The notes: a model not told the origin generated them from the letters alone. A stretch of DNA of 64,000 nt from Ariolimax columbianus (GCA_036924085.1 JAVGWX010000013.1:43780675-43844674); one strand, 5' to 3'; positions 29,085 to 41,160 are shown, counted from the first letter of the stretch. Numbers and translations are program-made.

Positions 29085-29610
29085 ACAGCAGATTCTTCTT
29101 CTTCGTCTTATTCGTCGTCGTTTTCTTCTTCTCCTTCTTTTGCTTCTTCTTCTTCATCTTCTACTTCTTCATCACCTTCTTCTTCTTCTTTTTCTTTTTT
29201 TTTTCTTCCTTTTTTATCTTCCTCTTCTTCTTCGTTTTATTCTTTTCATTTTTTCTCATCTACTTCTTATTTTCATTAGTTTCTTCTTCCTCATCATCTT
29301 CGTTTTCTTCTTTTTTGCCTTCTTCTTCATCTACTTCTCCGTCTTATTCTACTTCTGTTGCATTTATTCATTTATTTCATTTTTTTATTGTTCTGTGTCT
29401 TCCTTTTCTCCTTCTTCTTCTTCATCTTTTTCTTTTTAAATTTCTTTTTTTTGGCTTCTTCTTCATCATTTACTTCTCCGTCTTATTCTTCTTCTGTCTC
29501 AGTTATTCCGTCTTCTTCTTCTTCTTCTTCTTCTTCTTCTTCTTCTTCTTCTTCTTCTTCTTCGTCTTACTTTTCTTCGTCATAATCTTCTTCTTCTTCT
29601 GTTTTCGTCT
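29085..29610. repeat. (TTC)n / pyrimidine-rich tract
   Basis: Dense TTC with interruptions, purest at 29512-29562. The Ser- and Phe-rich frames through it are artefacts. Confidence 0.95.
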
Positions 29611-30059
29611 TCAGACTTCGAATTCGGTGACTACAAGAATGGCAACAGTCAACTCAGAGCTCTTTGCACTTCCGTCTAGATCTTCGTCGAAGGCCACTGG
29701 CTATTTTCTTGTGCTATTCCTTACACTAGTGTATGATAGGCAGGGCAGCAACAAGTGTTCCGTTGTCACGGGTGCTGTTCCACGGGTACAAAGGTAGGAA
29801 GTGTCAATACTGATTTACTTATAAAGATGACATGTCAGTCTGTAGTACGCTGCGCGTGGACGGAAAATGTTCATATGATCTCGTCTGGATAGGTAATGGC
29901 AGGAATCATTTTCTATATAGCCTGTGTAGTATCTTTTCCGACGACACAGTTTTGCTTTTGAACAGCGCCTAGAATAAATAACTACATCAGTCCAGAAACA
30001 CAGTGAAGCCCAGAATCTCTACCTGAATACAAAGAAAAAAAGATAATGACAACTGATAA
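29611..30059. other. No recognisable gene
   Basis: Ordinary sequence with no motif I can name. Confidence 0.35.
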
Positions 30060-30700
30060 GACAATACTCCAACCTAAAAAAGTCCAGAGCTGGCAAAGAG
30101 ATTAAAAATGTTGCACATTTTGAAATTCTGGGATTAATACTGAACAACAATGGACTGTACAAAAGAAGTAAGAAGACGACTGACTACGGCAATACAGTAG
30201 GTAAGGAGTATGCAGAACCTATGGCATAATACAAACAAAGCCCTAAATCTAAAGATCCTAAAAACATGCATTTTCCCTATGGATGTGAGACATGGACGAT
30301 TACAAAATAAAAAAGCAATAAGAGCGAGGATCATTGCTTTTGAAACACAGTGCTGCATAAGAGTCCAGACAATCCCGTGATCAAAGAAAGAAATAAATCC
30401 ATCCGGCAAGACCTGAATGTAGAGGAGAATTGGCTCATAAATGACGTAATGACCCGACAACTGAGGTTTTTTTGGACACGTCGAACGACACAACGGACTG
30501 GAGAGAGTGGTTATGGAAGGCATGACCACTGGGAAGAGAGGCAGGGGCCGACCGAGAAGACGATGGATCCAGGACATCAAGCAGACGCTGGATGTGATCT
30601 TGGATCAGGCCGGAAGACTGGCGAAAGATAGAGTTTCCTACAGACAGGCTGTCATGACAGCGACGTTCTGCAAAGGACGTGTTACATGATGATGATGATG
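30060..30700 (+). pseudogene. RTE-like LINE 3' end, unexpanded relative of the 14.4-15.3 kb copy
   Basis: The plus strand contains, with frameshifts, the 'CTKEVRRRLTTAIQ'-like segment, Y-G-C-E-T-W-T-I-like sequence, then 'ERVVMEGMTTGKRGRGRPRR', R-W-I-Q-D-I and 'RQAVMTATFCKGRV', stop, and (GAT)n tail. The G-R-G-R-P-R-R-R-W motif is characteristic of RTE-like LINE tails. It is useful as the single-copy reference for the segment that became the 31-bp array at 14775-15140. Confidence 0.75.
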
Positions 30701-30704
30701 ATGA

Positions 30705-31945
30705 GTATCTTTCCCACAGTCTAACAGGAAGATTGTCAGTGATGTCCTTTCCACAGTTTGACCGGAATGTCAGTGGTCTCTTTCCCACAGTTTAACAGGA
30801 AGAATGTCAGTGGTCTCTTTCCCACAGTTTAACAGGAAGAATGTCAGTGGTCTCTTTCCCACAGTTTAACAGGACGATTGTCAGTGGTCTCTTTCCCACA
30901 GTTTAACAGGACGATTGTCAGTGATGTCCTTTCCACAGTTTGACCGGAATGTCAGTGGTCTCTTTCCCACAGTTTAACAGAAAGAATGTCAGTGGTCTCT
31001 TTCCCATAGTTTAACAGGGAGACTGTCAGTGATGTTCTTTCCACAGTTTGACCGGAATGTCAGTGGTCTCTTTTCCACAGTTTAACAGGAAGAATGTCAG
31101 TGGTCTCTTTCCAACAGTTTAACAGGGCGATAGGCAGTGGTCTCTTTCCCATAATTTAACAGGACGATTGTCAGTGATGTCCTTTCTACAGTTTGACCGG
31201 AATGTCAGTAGTCTCTTTCCAACAGTTCAACAGGAAGAATGTCAGTGGTCTCTTTGCCACAGTTTAACATGAAGAATGTCAGTGGTCTCTTTCCCACAGT
31301 TTAACAGGAAGAATGTCAGTGGTCTCTTTCCCACAGTTTAACAGGAAGTATGTCAGTGATATCCTTTCCACAGTTTGACCGGAATGTCAGTGGTCTCTTT
31401 CCCACAATTTAACAGAAAGAATGTCAGTGGTCTCTTTCCCACAGTTTAACAGGAAGAATGTCAGTGGCCTCTTTCCCACAGTTTAACAGGAAGAATGTCA
31501 GTGATGTCCTTTCCACAGTTTGACCGGAATGTCAGTGGTCTCTTTCCAACAGTTTAACAGAAAGAATGTCAGTGGTCTCTTTCCCACAGTTTAACAGGAA
31601 GAATGTCAGTGGCCTCTTTCCCACAGTTTAACAGGAAGAATGTCAGTGATGTCCTTTCCACAGTTTGACCGGAATGTCAGTGGTCTCTTTCCCACAGTTT
31701 AACAGAAAGAATGTCAGTGGTCTCTTTCCCACAGTTTAACAGAAAGAATGTCAGTGGCCTCTTTCCCACAGTTTAACAGGACGATTGTCAGTGATGTCCT
31801 TTACACAGTTTGACCGGAATGTCAGTGGTCTCTTTCCCACAGTTTAACAGGAAGAATGTCAGTGGTCTCTCTCCCAAGGTTCAACAGGAAGAATGTCAGT
31901 GGCCTCTTTCCCACAGTTTAACAGAAGTGTTGTCAATGGATTCTA
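30705..31945. repeat. 37-bp minisatellite (TTTAACAGGAAGAATGTCAG type)
   Basis: About 33 units of 37 bp, each with TTTAACAGGAAGAATGTCAG and TGGTCTCTTTCCCACAG. A regular shorter variant contains GATGTCCTTTCCACAGTTTG then ACCGGAATGTCAG. The array begins immediately after the (GAT)n tail of the LINE at 30700. Confidence 0.95.
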
Positions 31946-32755
31946 CAAGCATTTGCAATGACATAACCTGTGAGGAAAGCAAACTTACATTTCTTAAGTT
32001 ATGACACAATTCAGTGTTCAGTATATTAGCTTCTTGTTTGTACCGGGAACATTATCATTTGCTTGAGATCTGGATTTCACGTCTCTTACGATTACAATTC
32101 AAAGATGGTGGATGTGTTTTTGTCGTGGCATTCGAAAACGAAATAAAAACATATAGAATTATACGTTTTTGGGACAATAATAACCAAAAATACCATTGGA
32201 TGCGTTTCATAAAATGTAATCATTACGATACTAACAAATTAAAAACTGGAAACTTAAAAGAATATGGTTTTTAAGAAAAACAGACACTATCTTATGCCCT
32301 CAGAATATTGGCACATTACTGATTATTCTGTAAAATAAGTGGTCTTTCTCAAGATAAACGGATAGCATACGTCATCCAAACCTTATGATAAGCACTATAG
32401 TTCAGGCAGAATAAGCCCTTATCGTCTGCTGCACAATGAGACGGTAATAATGTCCTTATTATTCGGGAAAAACAGGAAAGTGGCTAAAAGGGCCTTGTCT
32501 TGCCAGATGATGGTAATACGAAGAAATTTGACAAGTAATTTTGATCATCAACTTTGTTTGAAACTGCATCATCTGTATTAAGCATGTACTTTCTATTCTT
32601 AATTCTTGATGTCCTGTAATTGAAATTGCCGTCGGGGATAAAGTGATAGAAACGTAACTGTACTAAGCCACAGCTTGAGGTGACGTGTCCAGTTCTTTTC
32701 CTAAACCTACTTTCTTGTCCAAAACATAGAAAAGGTTTACAGCGCTATACGGCAC
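31946..32755. other. No recognisable gene
   Basis: AT-rich sequence. The 86-codon frame around 32014-32274 shows no recognisable motif. Confidence 0.4.
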
Positions 32756-32759
32756 GTTG

Positions 32760-33060
32760 CTGAATAGTTTCGATCACTGGCTGCTTACAAGGAGGGTAGC
32801 GGATCGAATACCCGGTAAGGCTTATGTTGTTTTTCTGTTAGGGGTGAAATGAATAAATATAGCCAACACATGACTTAGCGACTCCACTGGCGAGGCGGCG
32901 TATAGTCATAGACTAACAACCAGCAATGGGAATAGTCGTGCGACAGTTTTACAGCTGGGTCGACTGAAGCGTGCCGGGAGAAGGAGTTGAACCCAGTACC
33001 ATTGGATTGAAAAAGCGAGTGCTCTGCCACTACATTAATCTATACCACCATCTTGTATTA
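32760..33060 (-). mobile_element. Possible tRNA-derived SINE (SINE-D)
   Basis: The minus strand from about 33055 shows TAGTGGCAGAGCAC (A-box-like) and, about 40 bp later, GGTTCAACTCC (a good B-box), followed by unrelated sequence. It is not an intact tRNA gene because no convincing cloverleaf closes. Only one copy is visible in the window, so the right-hand limit is uncertain. Confidence 0.45.
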
Positions 33061-33069
33061 ACATACAGC

Positions 33070-33330
33070 TTAGAGGGTCAGCGGGCAGGAAGACTAACGT
33101 CTGGTCAGGCAAAATAGACTGTTCATACATGTTAGTCAGGTTCAGACAAAGCATACTGGTCAAGACCCTCACCTCGGCTTCCTAGTAGCCCTCCCTGGAA
33201 ACTGGCTGTTTGACTAACAGTGATTCCTCTAGTAGTAAGCGACACGCAGATGAAGTCAGGCATAGTACAATCGCCTGGGGGACCCCGATCCACCTTCATC
33301 AGCACGCGCAGGATGTGAGGACAGGATCTG
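33070..33330 (+). mobile_element. 37-bp family units plus Rep-B copy
   Basis: Two to three TTAGTCAGG-type units lead into Rep-B sequence (GCGACACGCAGATGAAGTCA, CAGCACGCGCAGGATGTGAG), the same arrangement as at 41440-41880. It is cut at about 33330 by a LINE. Confidence 0.7.
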
Positions 33331-33334
33331 GATC

Positions 33335-33926
33335 ACAGCACAGCCCCAAAATAATTGGAAGTAAAGTTGGACGGCACGCTGTCCTATACCGCACATTGCC
33401 AGGAGACAAAACTTTAAAATACATGCGAGAAATAGTATCACGAAAACTGACTGTCACAACATGGGGAGCAAAGCCAGATGTTCTCACAACATCTGCACTA
33501 TCTCTGTGTTTCTCTGTAGCTGAGTACGCCGCACCAGTCTGGAAGAACTCTGCACATGTCAAACATATAGAGACAGCAATAAATGAGACAGGCCGTATAG
33601 TTACTGGATGCCTAAAACCTACACCAACTGAAAAAATATACCTAATAATTGGCATAGCGCCACCAGAGATACGGAAAAACTGTCACGTCAGAGATAGAAT
33701 GAGAGAAACAGGTAAATGACCCAAGACACTCTTTGTTCGGACATCAGGTACAGCGCGCAAGACTAAAGTCAAGACGAAGTTTTTTACAATCAACCCAGCC
33801 CCTTACAGACTAGTCCAGGAAATCTAAGCATCGAAAGTTGGAAACAGCTGATACAGGTCCCATTGATCGAGTTACGGGAGGAACCTGCGCCTGGACATCT
33901 CCTGCCGTTCGCAATATGAAAGTCAC
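33335..33926 (+). pseudogene. CR1/Jockey-like LINE, left part of an interrupted copy
   Basis: The plus strand encodes 'LPGDKTLKYMREIVSRKLTV', 'TTWGAKPDVLTTSALSLCFS', 'AEYAAPVW', 'TGRIVTGCLKPTP' and 'IGIAPPEIRKN'. That is the post-RT segment of a LINE family common in aquatic invertebrates. A later frame carries E-E-P-A-P-G-H-L-L-P-F. The reading then stops at the inserted I-group LINE and resumes at 36736. Frameshifts make it a pseudogene. Confidence 0.75.
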
Positions 33927-36735
33927 TAAAAAGACTTCTTCTTCTTCTTCTTCTTCGTACGCAGTCAGACAGTAACCATTATTTTTTCGAAAAAAGCGGC
34001 GGTCATCCTGAGGCTCTCGCCACTGCCATAGAGCTTGTCTTGCAGTTCCACTGGTAATAGCCACATCTGCTCTCTCTGATCCTCGTATGTCGGGCAGTTC
34101 TGCAGCAGATGTTCAGCGGTCATTTTACCAGTACCGCACGGGCATTCGTCGGTACACCCTATCTTCAATTTGTTGAATAGGCGGTACCTCAGTCTGTTGT
34201 GGCCAGTGCGAAGTCTGAAGACAACGACCTGCTCTCTTCGGTTCAACTGGTAATAGGCATCGTTTTTGGTGTAACCAGTATGTTCGGTTTCCCATTTGGT
34301 CATGTATCTGGCTTTGATAAGCCGTTTTGACTCTTCGTACGTCATATTGGTATCTGTTTGTGGTAGTCTTGCACCTTCTTTTGCCAGTCTGTCTGCCTCC
34401 TCGTTGCCTTGGATGTTGCAGTGTGACGGAACCCACTGTACCACTACCCTTTTTGGTGCGGACTGCTGGCACAGTTTGCAGAGTGCTGCTCTTAAGTCAT
34501 TGAGCTCAGTGTTTTTCTGGCTTTTTAGCGCTGTGACTACGGTGAGAGCATCTGTCAGCAGGACTATATGGCTCTCATTTTCACTGTGTGTCACCATTTC
34601 TTCCACTGCCGCCCTCAGTGCCTCTGCCTCCGCTCTGAAATTGCTTGTGTACTTACCAGTAGCGAATGACAGTGTTATTTTTCTGCCATTTGGTAGGTTC
34701 AGGAATGCTCCTGCCCCTCCGTTCTGTGTAGTGTTTGTTACAGAACCGTCGGTGTATGCATGGGTCCAGTCCATGCTTGGGTAGCTTTTCTTTATGAAGC
34801 TTAGGGTAGTATCTCTCCTTTCTTTTTCAGTCTGGCAGTTTTTGTTTGCAATACCTGGTATATTTTCTACCACCTCTGGAAATATATCCTGCCTCCAGGT
34901 AGGTTTTCGTACAGTAGTGATGGGTTTTGGTGTTGTTAGTGCGTTTATGGGATCTTCGTGCATCTTTGCTTTGGCTATTTCTGCAAAGTTTCTCCGCTTT
35001 AGTTTCCCATTTCCCAAATTGTTTAGTCTCTGGTGCATTGGATGGTCAGTCAGTCTTTGGAGTTTCTCTGACTGCAGCTGGGCTCTGCAGTCTCTTCTAT
35101 CGGTCATGGATTGCAGTTTTGTAATCTTTTCAAGTTCTACAATTGGCGTTGACTTCATGCCACCTGTTATAATTCTCATGGCTTGGTTTTGAAGTTTGTT
35201 AACTTTATCGAAGTTCGCCTTCGCTGCTGTTGTCCATGCCGCAATGCCATACTCGAGAACTGGTCTCACTCTTCCAGTGTACAGTTTCTTTAGTATACCT
35301 TCGTCTGCTCCCCAGCTTGTGCCAGCAAGTTTCCTCATGATTGCCATTCTTTCTCTGGCTTTCATTCGGTTTCTCTCAATCTGACTTTTCCATGTCATGC
35401 GCCGATCAAATGTCACTCCCAGATAGGTTAGGTTGTCGTTTGGCTGCAGGATTTTGCCATTTAGACTTAATTTGGTACTTTGGGGTTTTAATGAAAGCGA
35501 GAATATTGTGCATGTGGTTTTCTCCTCGTTTATTTTGACCAGCCATGAGTTCGCCCACTCTTCCAGCGATGTTAGGGCCGTCTGCATCCGATTTCTTGCT
35601 ATGGTGAGATTCTTTTCAGAGGTCCACATAGCCAGATCATCTGCAAACATTGAGCTATGGACTCTTCTTGGTATATTCTCTGTGATATCGTTTATATATA
35701 CCAGGCAGAGTGTGGGTGACAATACTCCCCCTTGGGGTACTCCCTGCTCGAGTGTCACCTTTTTGCTCATCTGCCCTTGTACTTGGACTCTGGCCGTTCT
35801 TTGTTTGAGGTAGTGGTTGATCCACTTGTACATCTTCCCACAGACATCACTTCTACTTAGCTTGACTCTAAGTCCGTGCTTCCAGACTTTGTCAAATGCC
35901 TTTTCCAGATCCACCCAAACAGCTACTGTGTGTTTCTGTGCCTGGTAGGCATCTTCTATCTCCTGGGCTATGAGGATGACCTGGTCCTCAGTGGATCTGC
36001 GCTGTCTAAAGCCTGCTTGCTGTGGAATTAGTATTCGTTTTTCTTCCAGATGCCACATCAGTCTGGTGTTTATCATCCGTTCCATCAGCTTGCCGACACA
36101 GCTCAGTAGGCTTATGGGCCTGTATCCATTTGGATCTGTTTTGTCCTTTCCTGTTTTTGGTACTGGTACCAGTATTGCATCTTTCCATGCCTGTGGTACA
36201 ATTCCCGTTTTCCAGCTTTGGTTCAGGACCGATAGCAGTTTCCTCTTCGCTGTTTGGCCCAGCCCCATCAGCATTTCGTTTGTTATCCCGTCTTTTCCGG
36301 GAGATTTCCTTTTCTTTAGTGTTCTCATAGCCTCTTCCATTTCGCGCATTGTTAGTTTGGCCATCATGTGCTCTTCAGGAGCCGTATTTATGTTTTCGTG
36401 TCCCTTTAGCTCTTCGCTAATGTCTGTATGCTTATCTGCAGGGACCTCGATGTGGTTTGCTCTGGCATAGTGATCGACAAAGGCGTTTGCGGCTTTCTTA
36501 CCTGTGATCAAGTTCTCGCCCTGCTTGATAGTAATTTGTTTATTTGACGGGGTTCCGTCGTTCATGGCTCTGACTAGCTTCCATAGCTTGTTCCCGTCTT
36601 TGTCCAGGTTTAGACTTTCCGTTTTATTTTTCCAGCTTTCTCTTGCTGTTTGTTTGAGAGTGTGTTTGTACTTCGCCGCGGCGGCTTTGAGGGCGATGTT
36701 TGCCTCCATGGATTTTTCTCGCTTAAAAAGACTTC
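33927..36735 (-). mobile_element. I-group LINE copy 2, 5' truncated, nested in another LINE
   Basis: Bounded by TAAAAAGACTTC at 33927-33938 and 36724-36735, a perfect 12-bp target duplication. Between them, on the minus strand, lies an uninterrupted frame for the part equivalent to residue about 386 onward of the 1302-aa protein: RT with 'FADD', RNase H with 'TDGS' and 'GNEEAD', and the C-terminal zinc-knuckle-like segment, stop at 33965. The endonuclease is missing. By eye it is almost identical to copy 1, so the two are closely related in time. The frame's extra N-terminal codons come from the host LINE and are not real. Confidence 0.95.
33965..36723 (-). pseudogene. RT and RNase H reading frame of LINE copy 2
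   Basis: The protein homology starts at the truncation point ('REKSMEANIALK') and runs in one frame to 'FFEKIMVTV'. Compared with copy 1 there are scattered substitutions, such as K/R before 'KSPGKDG', T for E just after the RNase H 'TDAL', and L for P in 'WLLPVEL'. It lacks an authentic start codon and the endonuclease, so it cannot mobilise itself, although RT and RNase H residues are preserved. Confidence 0.9.
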
Positions 36736-36945
36736 GAACTGGTGTATCACGATGCAGAAAAAAATCTGAAAAGATGGGGATACAGGGATGATGAAACATG
36801 CAAATGTGGAGTAACACTAGACCAGAACCATCTGATGATCTGCCCAAACCTCCCGGAAACTTGTAGCATGGATGACCTGTTGAGTATCAGTGACAGGGCA
36901 ATCCATGTGGCTGAATACTGGAAGAATGAAGTGTGATGTAGTACC
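36736..36945 (+). pseudogene. CR1/Jockey-like LINE, right part of the interrupted copy
   Basis: Continues the LINE of 33335-33926 after the insertion. 'LKRLRTGVSRC' spans the target site, then (after a frameshift) 'WGYRDDETCKCGVTLDQNH', L-M-I-C-P-N-L-P and 'AEYWKNEV' stop. The C-x-C-G...H...C-P arrangement is the C-terminal knuckle of these LINEs. A short AAGTAAGTAAGT tail follows at about 36957. Confidence 0.8.
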
Positions 36946-36959
36946 TAGGACACGGTAAA

Positions 36960-37714
36960 GTAAGTAAGTCAGGTACCCATTTACAATCTGGTCAACTGTA
37001 TGATGCGGTCATAATATGACTGAAATTTCCAACATGCCCGGTTTGTCAAACTTAGCACGACGTGTTTCGAACTTGGTACATTTGGACTGTAAACCAAGCT
37101 TACAGCTTCTAGGCCTGAGAACATCAACATAAAATAAACACGTCAGATAAATACATGTGTTTGTTCTATCAAACAAGATAGACTCTCACACGAAATAAAA
37201 TATAACATTAGGTCGCTGTTCTAAACAAAACATACATTGTCTGCGGCCTGTGTGAGGTTGGGTTGTTAGTTTCCTTTGTTGCTGTTTTTACCTTCCGAAG
37301 TTCATACACCAGGACACGAACCAAGTCCCGAATTATGTTATGTTCATCCGTGATTTCGAGCATTGGCACGCTGTAATTCGAATCTAGTAAGCCAGCTCAC
37401 TGTCGACTAGGCTACACGCTCCACGAAGAGGAAAAGACGTAGTTAAAAAAAAAATACCAGGAAAATATACTATTAAAGTGAACTTCGATCCCTGAATCTC
37501 AACTGGTGAGAGATAGACATGTCAGGTCAAGATTGGATTTTGCTGGAGTATGGTTGTCAATGGCTTTTGCATCGAAAAGAGCAAGGGACATTGATTTATT
37601 TATTGAATGGGGAGCATTGCTAGTCAAGAAATATTCACCAATCCAGCAAATTGTCAAAAGGGATACAGAACAGAGGCAGCCCTGGAAACAGGCTGCATTT
37701 GTGTAGTCTGGCTA
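36960..37714. other. No gene; weak tRNA-like SINE trace at 37300-37435
   Basis: Mostly unassigned. The minus strand at about 37430-37375 shows TAGCCTAGTCGAC and GATTCGAATTAC, which could be degenerate A and B boxes of a SINE head. Evidence is weak. Confidence 0.35.
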
Positions 37715-37860
37715 TAAGAATAGGGATCGTAGTGGGGAGGCAAACCCGGTTACTAAAAAAATCAGCTAAACTGAATGTGTTAGGTCGAAAGGCGCAGATA
37801 TCGTGACTTCGCTGTAAACTACGACACAACGTACTTCTCAAGACGAACTCTAAGGAAGGG
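37715..37860 (+). mobile_element. SINE-A central-domain fragment
   Basis: GGAGGCAAACCCGGTTACTA, AAACTGAATGTGTTAGGTCG, AAAGGCGCAGATATCG and ACTACGACACAACG match the SINE-A core in order. Confidence 0.7.
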
Positions 37861-37989
37861 GAAGAAATGATGACCTTCTCATGATGACCTGCTGATGGTG
37901 ACCTCCTCATGATGACTTCCTGATGATGACCTGCTCACCTCAATAGAAGATTGCATGGCTTAACGAGCCTAAACTTTGGGATAGTTAGA

Positions 37990-38790
37990 TGAATGTACAC
38001 CTCTCCGTAGTCGACTCCTGCGATCAGTATGTCCACGCATCACTGGCTAACACAGCTTGATCAGTATGTACACGCATCACTGGCTAACATTGTGTGATCA
38101 GTATATCCACTCATCACTGCTAACATAGCCTGATCAGTATGTCCACGCGTCACTAGCTAACATAGCCTGATCAGTATGTCCACCCATCACTGGCTAACAT
38201 TGTCTGATCAGTATGTCCACCCATCACTGGCTAACATTGTCTGATCAGAATGTCCACCCATCACTGGCTAACATAGTCTGATCAGTATGTCCACCCATCA
38301 CTGGCTAACATAGCCTTATCAGTATGTCCACGCATCACTTGCTAACATAGCCTGATCAGTATGTCCACGCATCACTGCTAACATTGTGTGATCAGTATAT
38401 CCACCCATCACTGGCTAACATAGCCTGATCAGTATGTCCACGCATCACTGGCTAACATAGCCTTATCAGTATGTCCACGCATCACTGGCTAACATAGCCT
38501 TATCTAAAGTCCACGCATCACTGACTAACATAGCCTGATCAGTATGTCCACCTATCACTGGCTAACATAGCCTTATCAGTATGCCCACGCATCACTGGCT
38601 AACATAGCCTTATCTAAAGTCCACGCATCACTGACTAACATAGCCTGATCAGTATGCCCACGCATCACTGGCTAACATAGCCTTATCTAAAGTCCACGCA
38701 TCACTGACTAACATAGCCTGATCAGTATGTCCACCCATCACTGGCTAACATAGCCTGATCAGTATTTCCACGCATAACTGGCTAACATTG
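37990..38790. repeat. 37-bp minisatellite, GATCAGTATGTCCACGCATC type
   Basis: About 21 units with TGATCAGTATGTCCACGCAT and CACTGGCTAACATAGCC. Some units are shortened to TTATCTAAAGTCCACG. The array passes directly into the next array type at about 38790. Confidence 0.93.
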
Positions 38791-39112
38791 TCTGATCAGC
38801 ATGTTTTCTCTGACCCTGACTAACATTGTCTGATCAGCATGTTTCCTCTGACCCTGACTAACATTGTCTGATCAGTATGTTTCCTATGACCCTGACTAAC
38901 ATAGTCTGATCAATATGTTTCCCCTGACCCTGACTAACATAGTCTAATCAGTATGTTTCACCTGACCCTGGCTAACATAGTCTGATCAATATGTTTCCCC
39001 TGACCCTGACTAACATAGTCTAATCAGTATGTTTCACCTGACCCTGACTAACATAGTCTAATCAGTATGTTTCACCTGACCCTGACTAACATTGTCTGAT
39101 CAGTATGTCTTC
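38791..39112. repeat. 37-38 bp minisatellite, GACCCTGACTAACAT type
   Basis: About eight units of TGATCAGTATGTTTCCCCTG and ACCCTGACTAACATAGTC. It shares TGATCAGTATGT and CTAACATAG with the left neighbour and TGACCCTGAC with the array at 39560, forming a sequence bridge between them. Confidence 0.93.
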
Positions 39113-39289
39113 CTGACCGGATGTTAGTCTTCTCTGCCCAGTATACCAGGGTGAATTAGAAACACCTGCCCTCTTGCGACATTCCAGGCAGGTTACATCA
39201 CCGCTGCTCTTTGTTCCCATTTCCTGCCCTTGTAACACTCCAGCATGTTGCAGTATTGGGGATGCATATGTTGCCGCTTGTTGTTGCTT

Positions 39290-39550
39290 GTTGTTGCTTG
39301 TTGTTGCTAATGCACACAATGAGTAAGTTCACTATTTTGTATGCAGCGAAAATGACATTAAGTGATGGATTGAAGTAGCGTTCCTCACATTCCGAGCGTG
39401 CTGATGAAGTTGGCTCGCGGTCCTAGATGTGGTTGTGCTATGCTTGGCTTAATTTGTGTGACGTTCACTACTACGGGGATCACGCCGATTCATATCTCGT
39501 CAGACAGGCTGACTTGAAAACAGCCTGTTTCTATGGAACGCTACATGGAA
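39290..39550 (-). mobile_element. Rep-B copy, minus orientation
   Basis: Starts with a TTGTTGTTGC-type tail. On the minus strand it matches the Rep-B order: GAGGAACGCTAC-like, AGCATAGCACAACC, CGTAGTAGTGAACG. It is bracketed by 37-bp family arrays on both sides. Confidence 0.7.
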
Positions 39551-39559
39551 AGGATATAG

Positions 39560-40125
39560 TGGTCTTTGTCAGTATATTGTGCGTCACTCTCAGTATATTG
39601 GGCATGACCATGACGCGACGTCCTGGTCAGTATGCTGTGCCTGACCCTGACGCGACGTCCTGGTCAGTATGTTGTGCCTGACCCTGACGCGACGTTCTAG
39701 TCAGTATGTTGTGCCTGACCGTCACGCGACGTCCTGGTCAGTAGGTTGTGCCTGACCACCACGCGACGTCCTGGTCAGTATGTTGTGCCTGACCATGACG
39801 CGACTTCCTGGTCAGTATGTTGTGTCTGACCCTGACGCGAAGTCCTGGTCAGTAGGTTGTGCCTGACCGTGAGGCGACGTCCTGGTCAGTATGTTGTGCC
39901 TGACCCTGACGCGACGTTCTGGTCAGTATGTTGTGCCTGACCGTCACGCGACGTCCTGGTCAGTAGGTTGTGCCTGACCCTGACGCGACGTCCTGGTCAG
40001 TAGGTTGTGCCTGACCGTCACGCGAAGTCCTGGTCAGTAGGTTGTGCCTGACCGTCACGCGACGTCCTGGTCAGTAGGTTGTGCCTGACCCTGACGTGAC
40101 GTCCTGGTCAATATGTGGTGCCTGA
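39560..40125. repeat. 37-bp minisatellite, GACGCGACGTCCTGGTCAG type
   Basis: About 15 units of TGGTCAGTATGTTGTGCCTG and ACCCTGACGCGACGTCC with a few substitutions. Related to the units at 12990-13080 in the opposite orientation. Confidence 0.95.
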
Positions 40126-40204
40126 CCGCAACTGCGTCTCAGTTCACCCATACATAATATGATGCCCTCCATCTTTCACTTGCTTATTCACTGACTTCCT
40201 TGTT

Positions 40205-40520
40205 GGTATAAATTTCAGGCCTGAACATCACTATACGCCACGCTACATCCTCGTCTCCCGACCTTATTCCGGCACATGACAGGACTGTTGAGGAAGTCCT
40301 GGCCAGCCATCCCTTGAAGCAGGTCCTGAATTTTATGGGTGACCAGTGGCCATTTCCAAACATGCTCCTCCACCCGCATCTCCCGCACTCACACGCACTG
40401 GCTGGGCCAAACATGATTACCTTTACCCTCACTGCGGGCTGCATGGACCACAGCCGGTGGTCGTTGTTCTGGACGCTCTGGACGCGGTCGATTGGTGCCA
40501 CGGGATCTCGATCCAAAGCA
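40205..40520 (+). other. Unrecognised open segment, about 100 codons
   Basis: From about 40221 the plus strand is open into the TAC repeat, with a segment 'NITIRHATSSSPDLIPAHD' and later 'LNFMGDQWPF'. The T-S-S-S-P-D-L motif faintly recalls the end of LINE endonucleases, but the rest does not follow. A CAG preceded by TATAAATTT at 40209-40220 could be a weak splice acceptor. I do not assign a function. Confidence 0.25.
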
Positions 40521-41160
40521 GACTACTACTACTATTACTAGTACTTCAACTACTACAACTAGTACTACTTCTACTACTACTGCTACAATTACTATTAATA
40601 CTATTACTACTATTACTTCTAATATTACTACTACTTATACTACCACTACTACTTCTACTACTACTACTACTACTACTACACCCCTACGGCAGTAATGCTA
40701 TGGGATACTTTACTTTACTTTACTACTACTGTGACTACTATTACTACTTTTACTACTACTAACTTATTACTACTACAACTTCTACTACTACTGCTACAAT
40801 TACTACTACTACTACTATTACTACTATTACTATTATTACTACTACTACTACTATTACTACTATTTCTACTACTACTACTTCTATTACTATTACTACTACT
40901 ACTATTAGTACTACTACTACTTTTACTACTACTTCTACTACTACTACTACTACTTTTACTACTACTTCTACTACTACTACTACTACTTTTACTACTACTA
41001 CTACTTCTATTACTACACTACTATTACTGCTACTATTACTACTATTACTACTACTTCTACTACTACTAATACTACTACTACTATTACTAGTTATACTTTT
41101 ATTACTACTACTACAATTACTACAACTTTTCCTACTAATACTACTACTACTACTACTACA
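40521..41160. repeat. (TAC)n / (ACT)n trinucleotide tract
   Basis: About 640 bp of TAC/ACT repeats with interruptions and a short unique insert at 40680-40725. The Leu/Tyr/Thr- and Val-rich frames are artefacts. Confidence 0.95.

Noticed and set aside
34296..36470. Plus-strand open frames opposite LINE copy 2
   Set aside because: Antisense shadows of the RT/RNase H frame.
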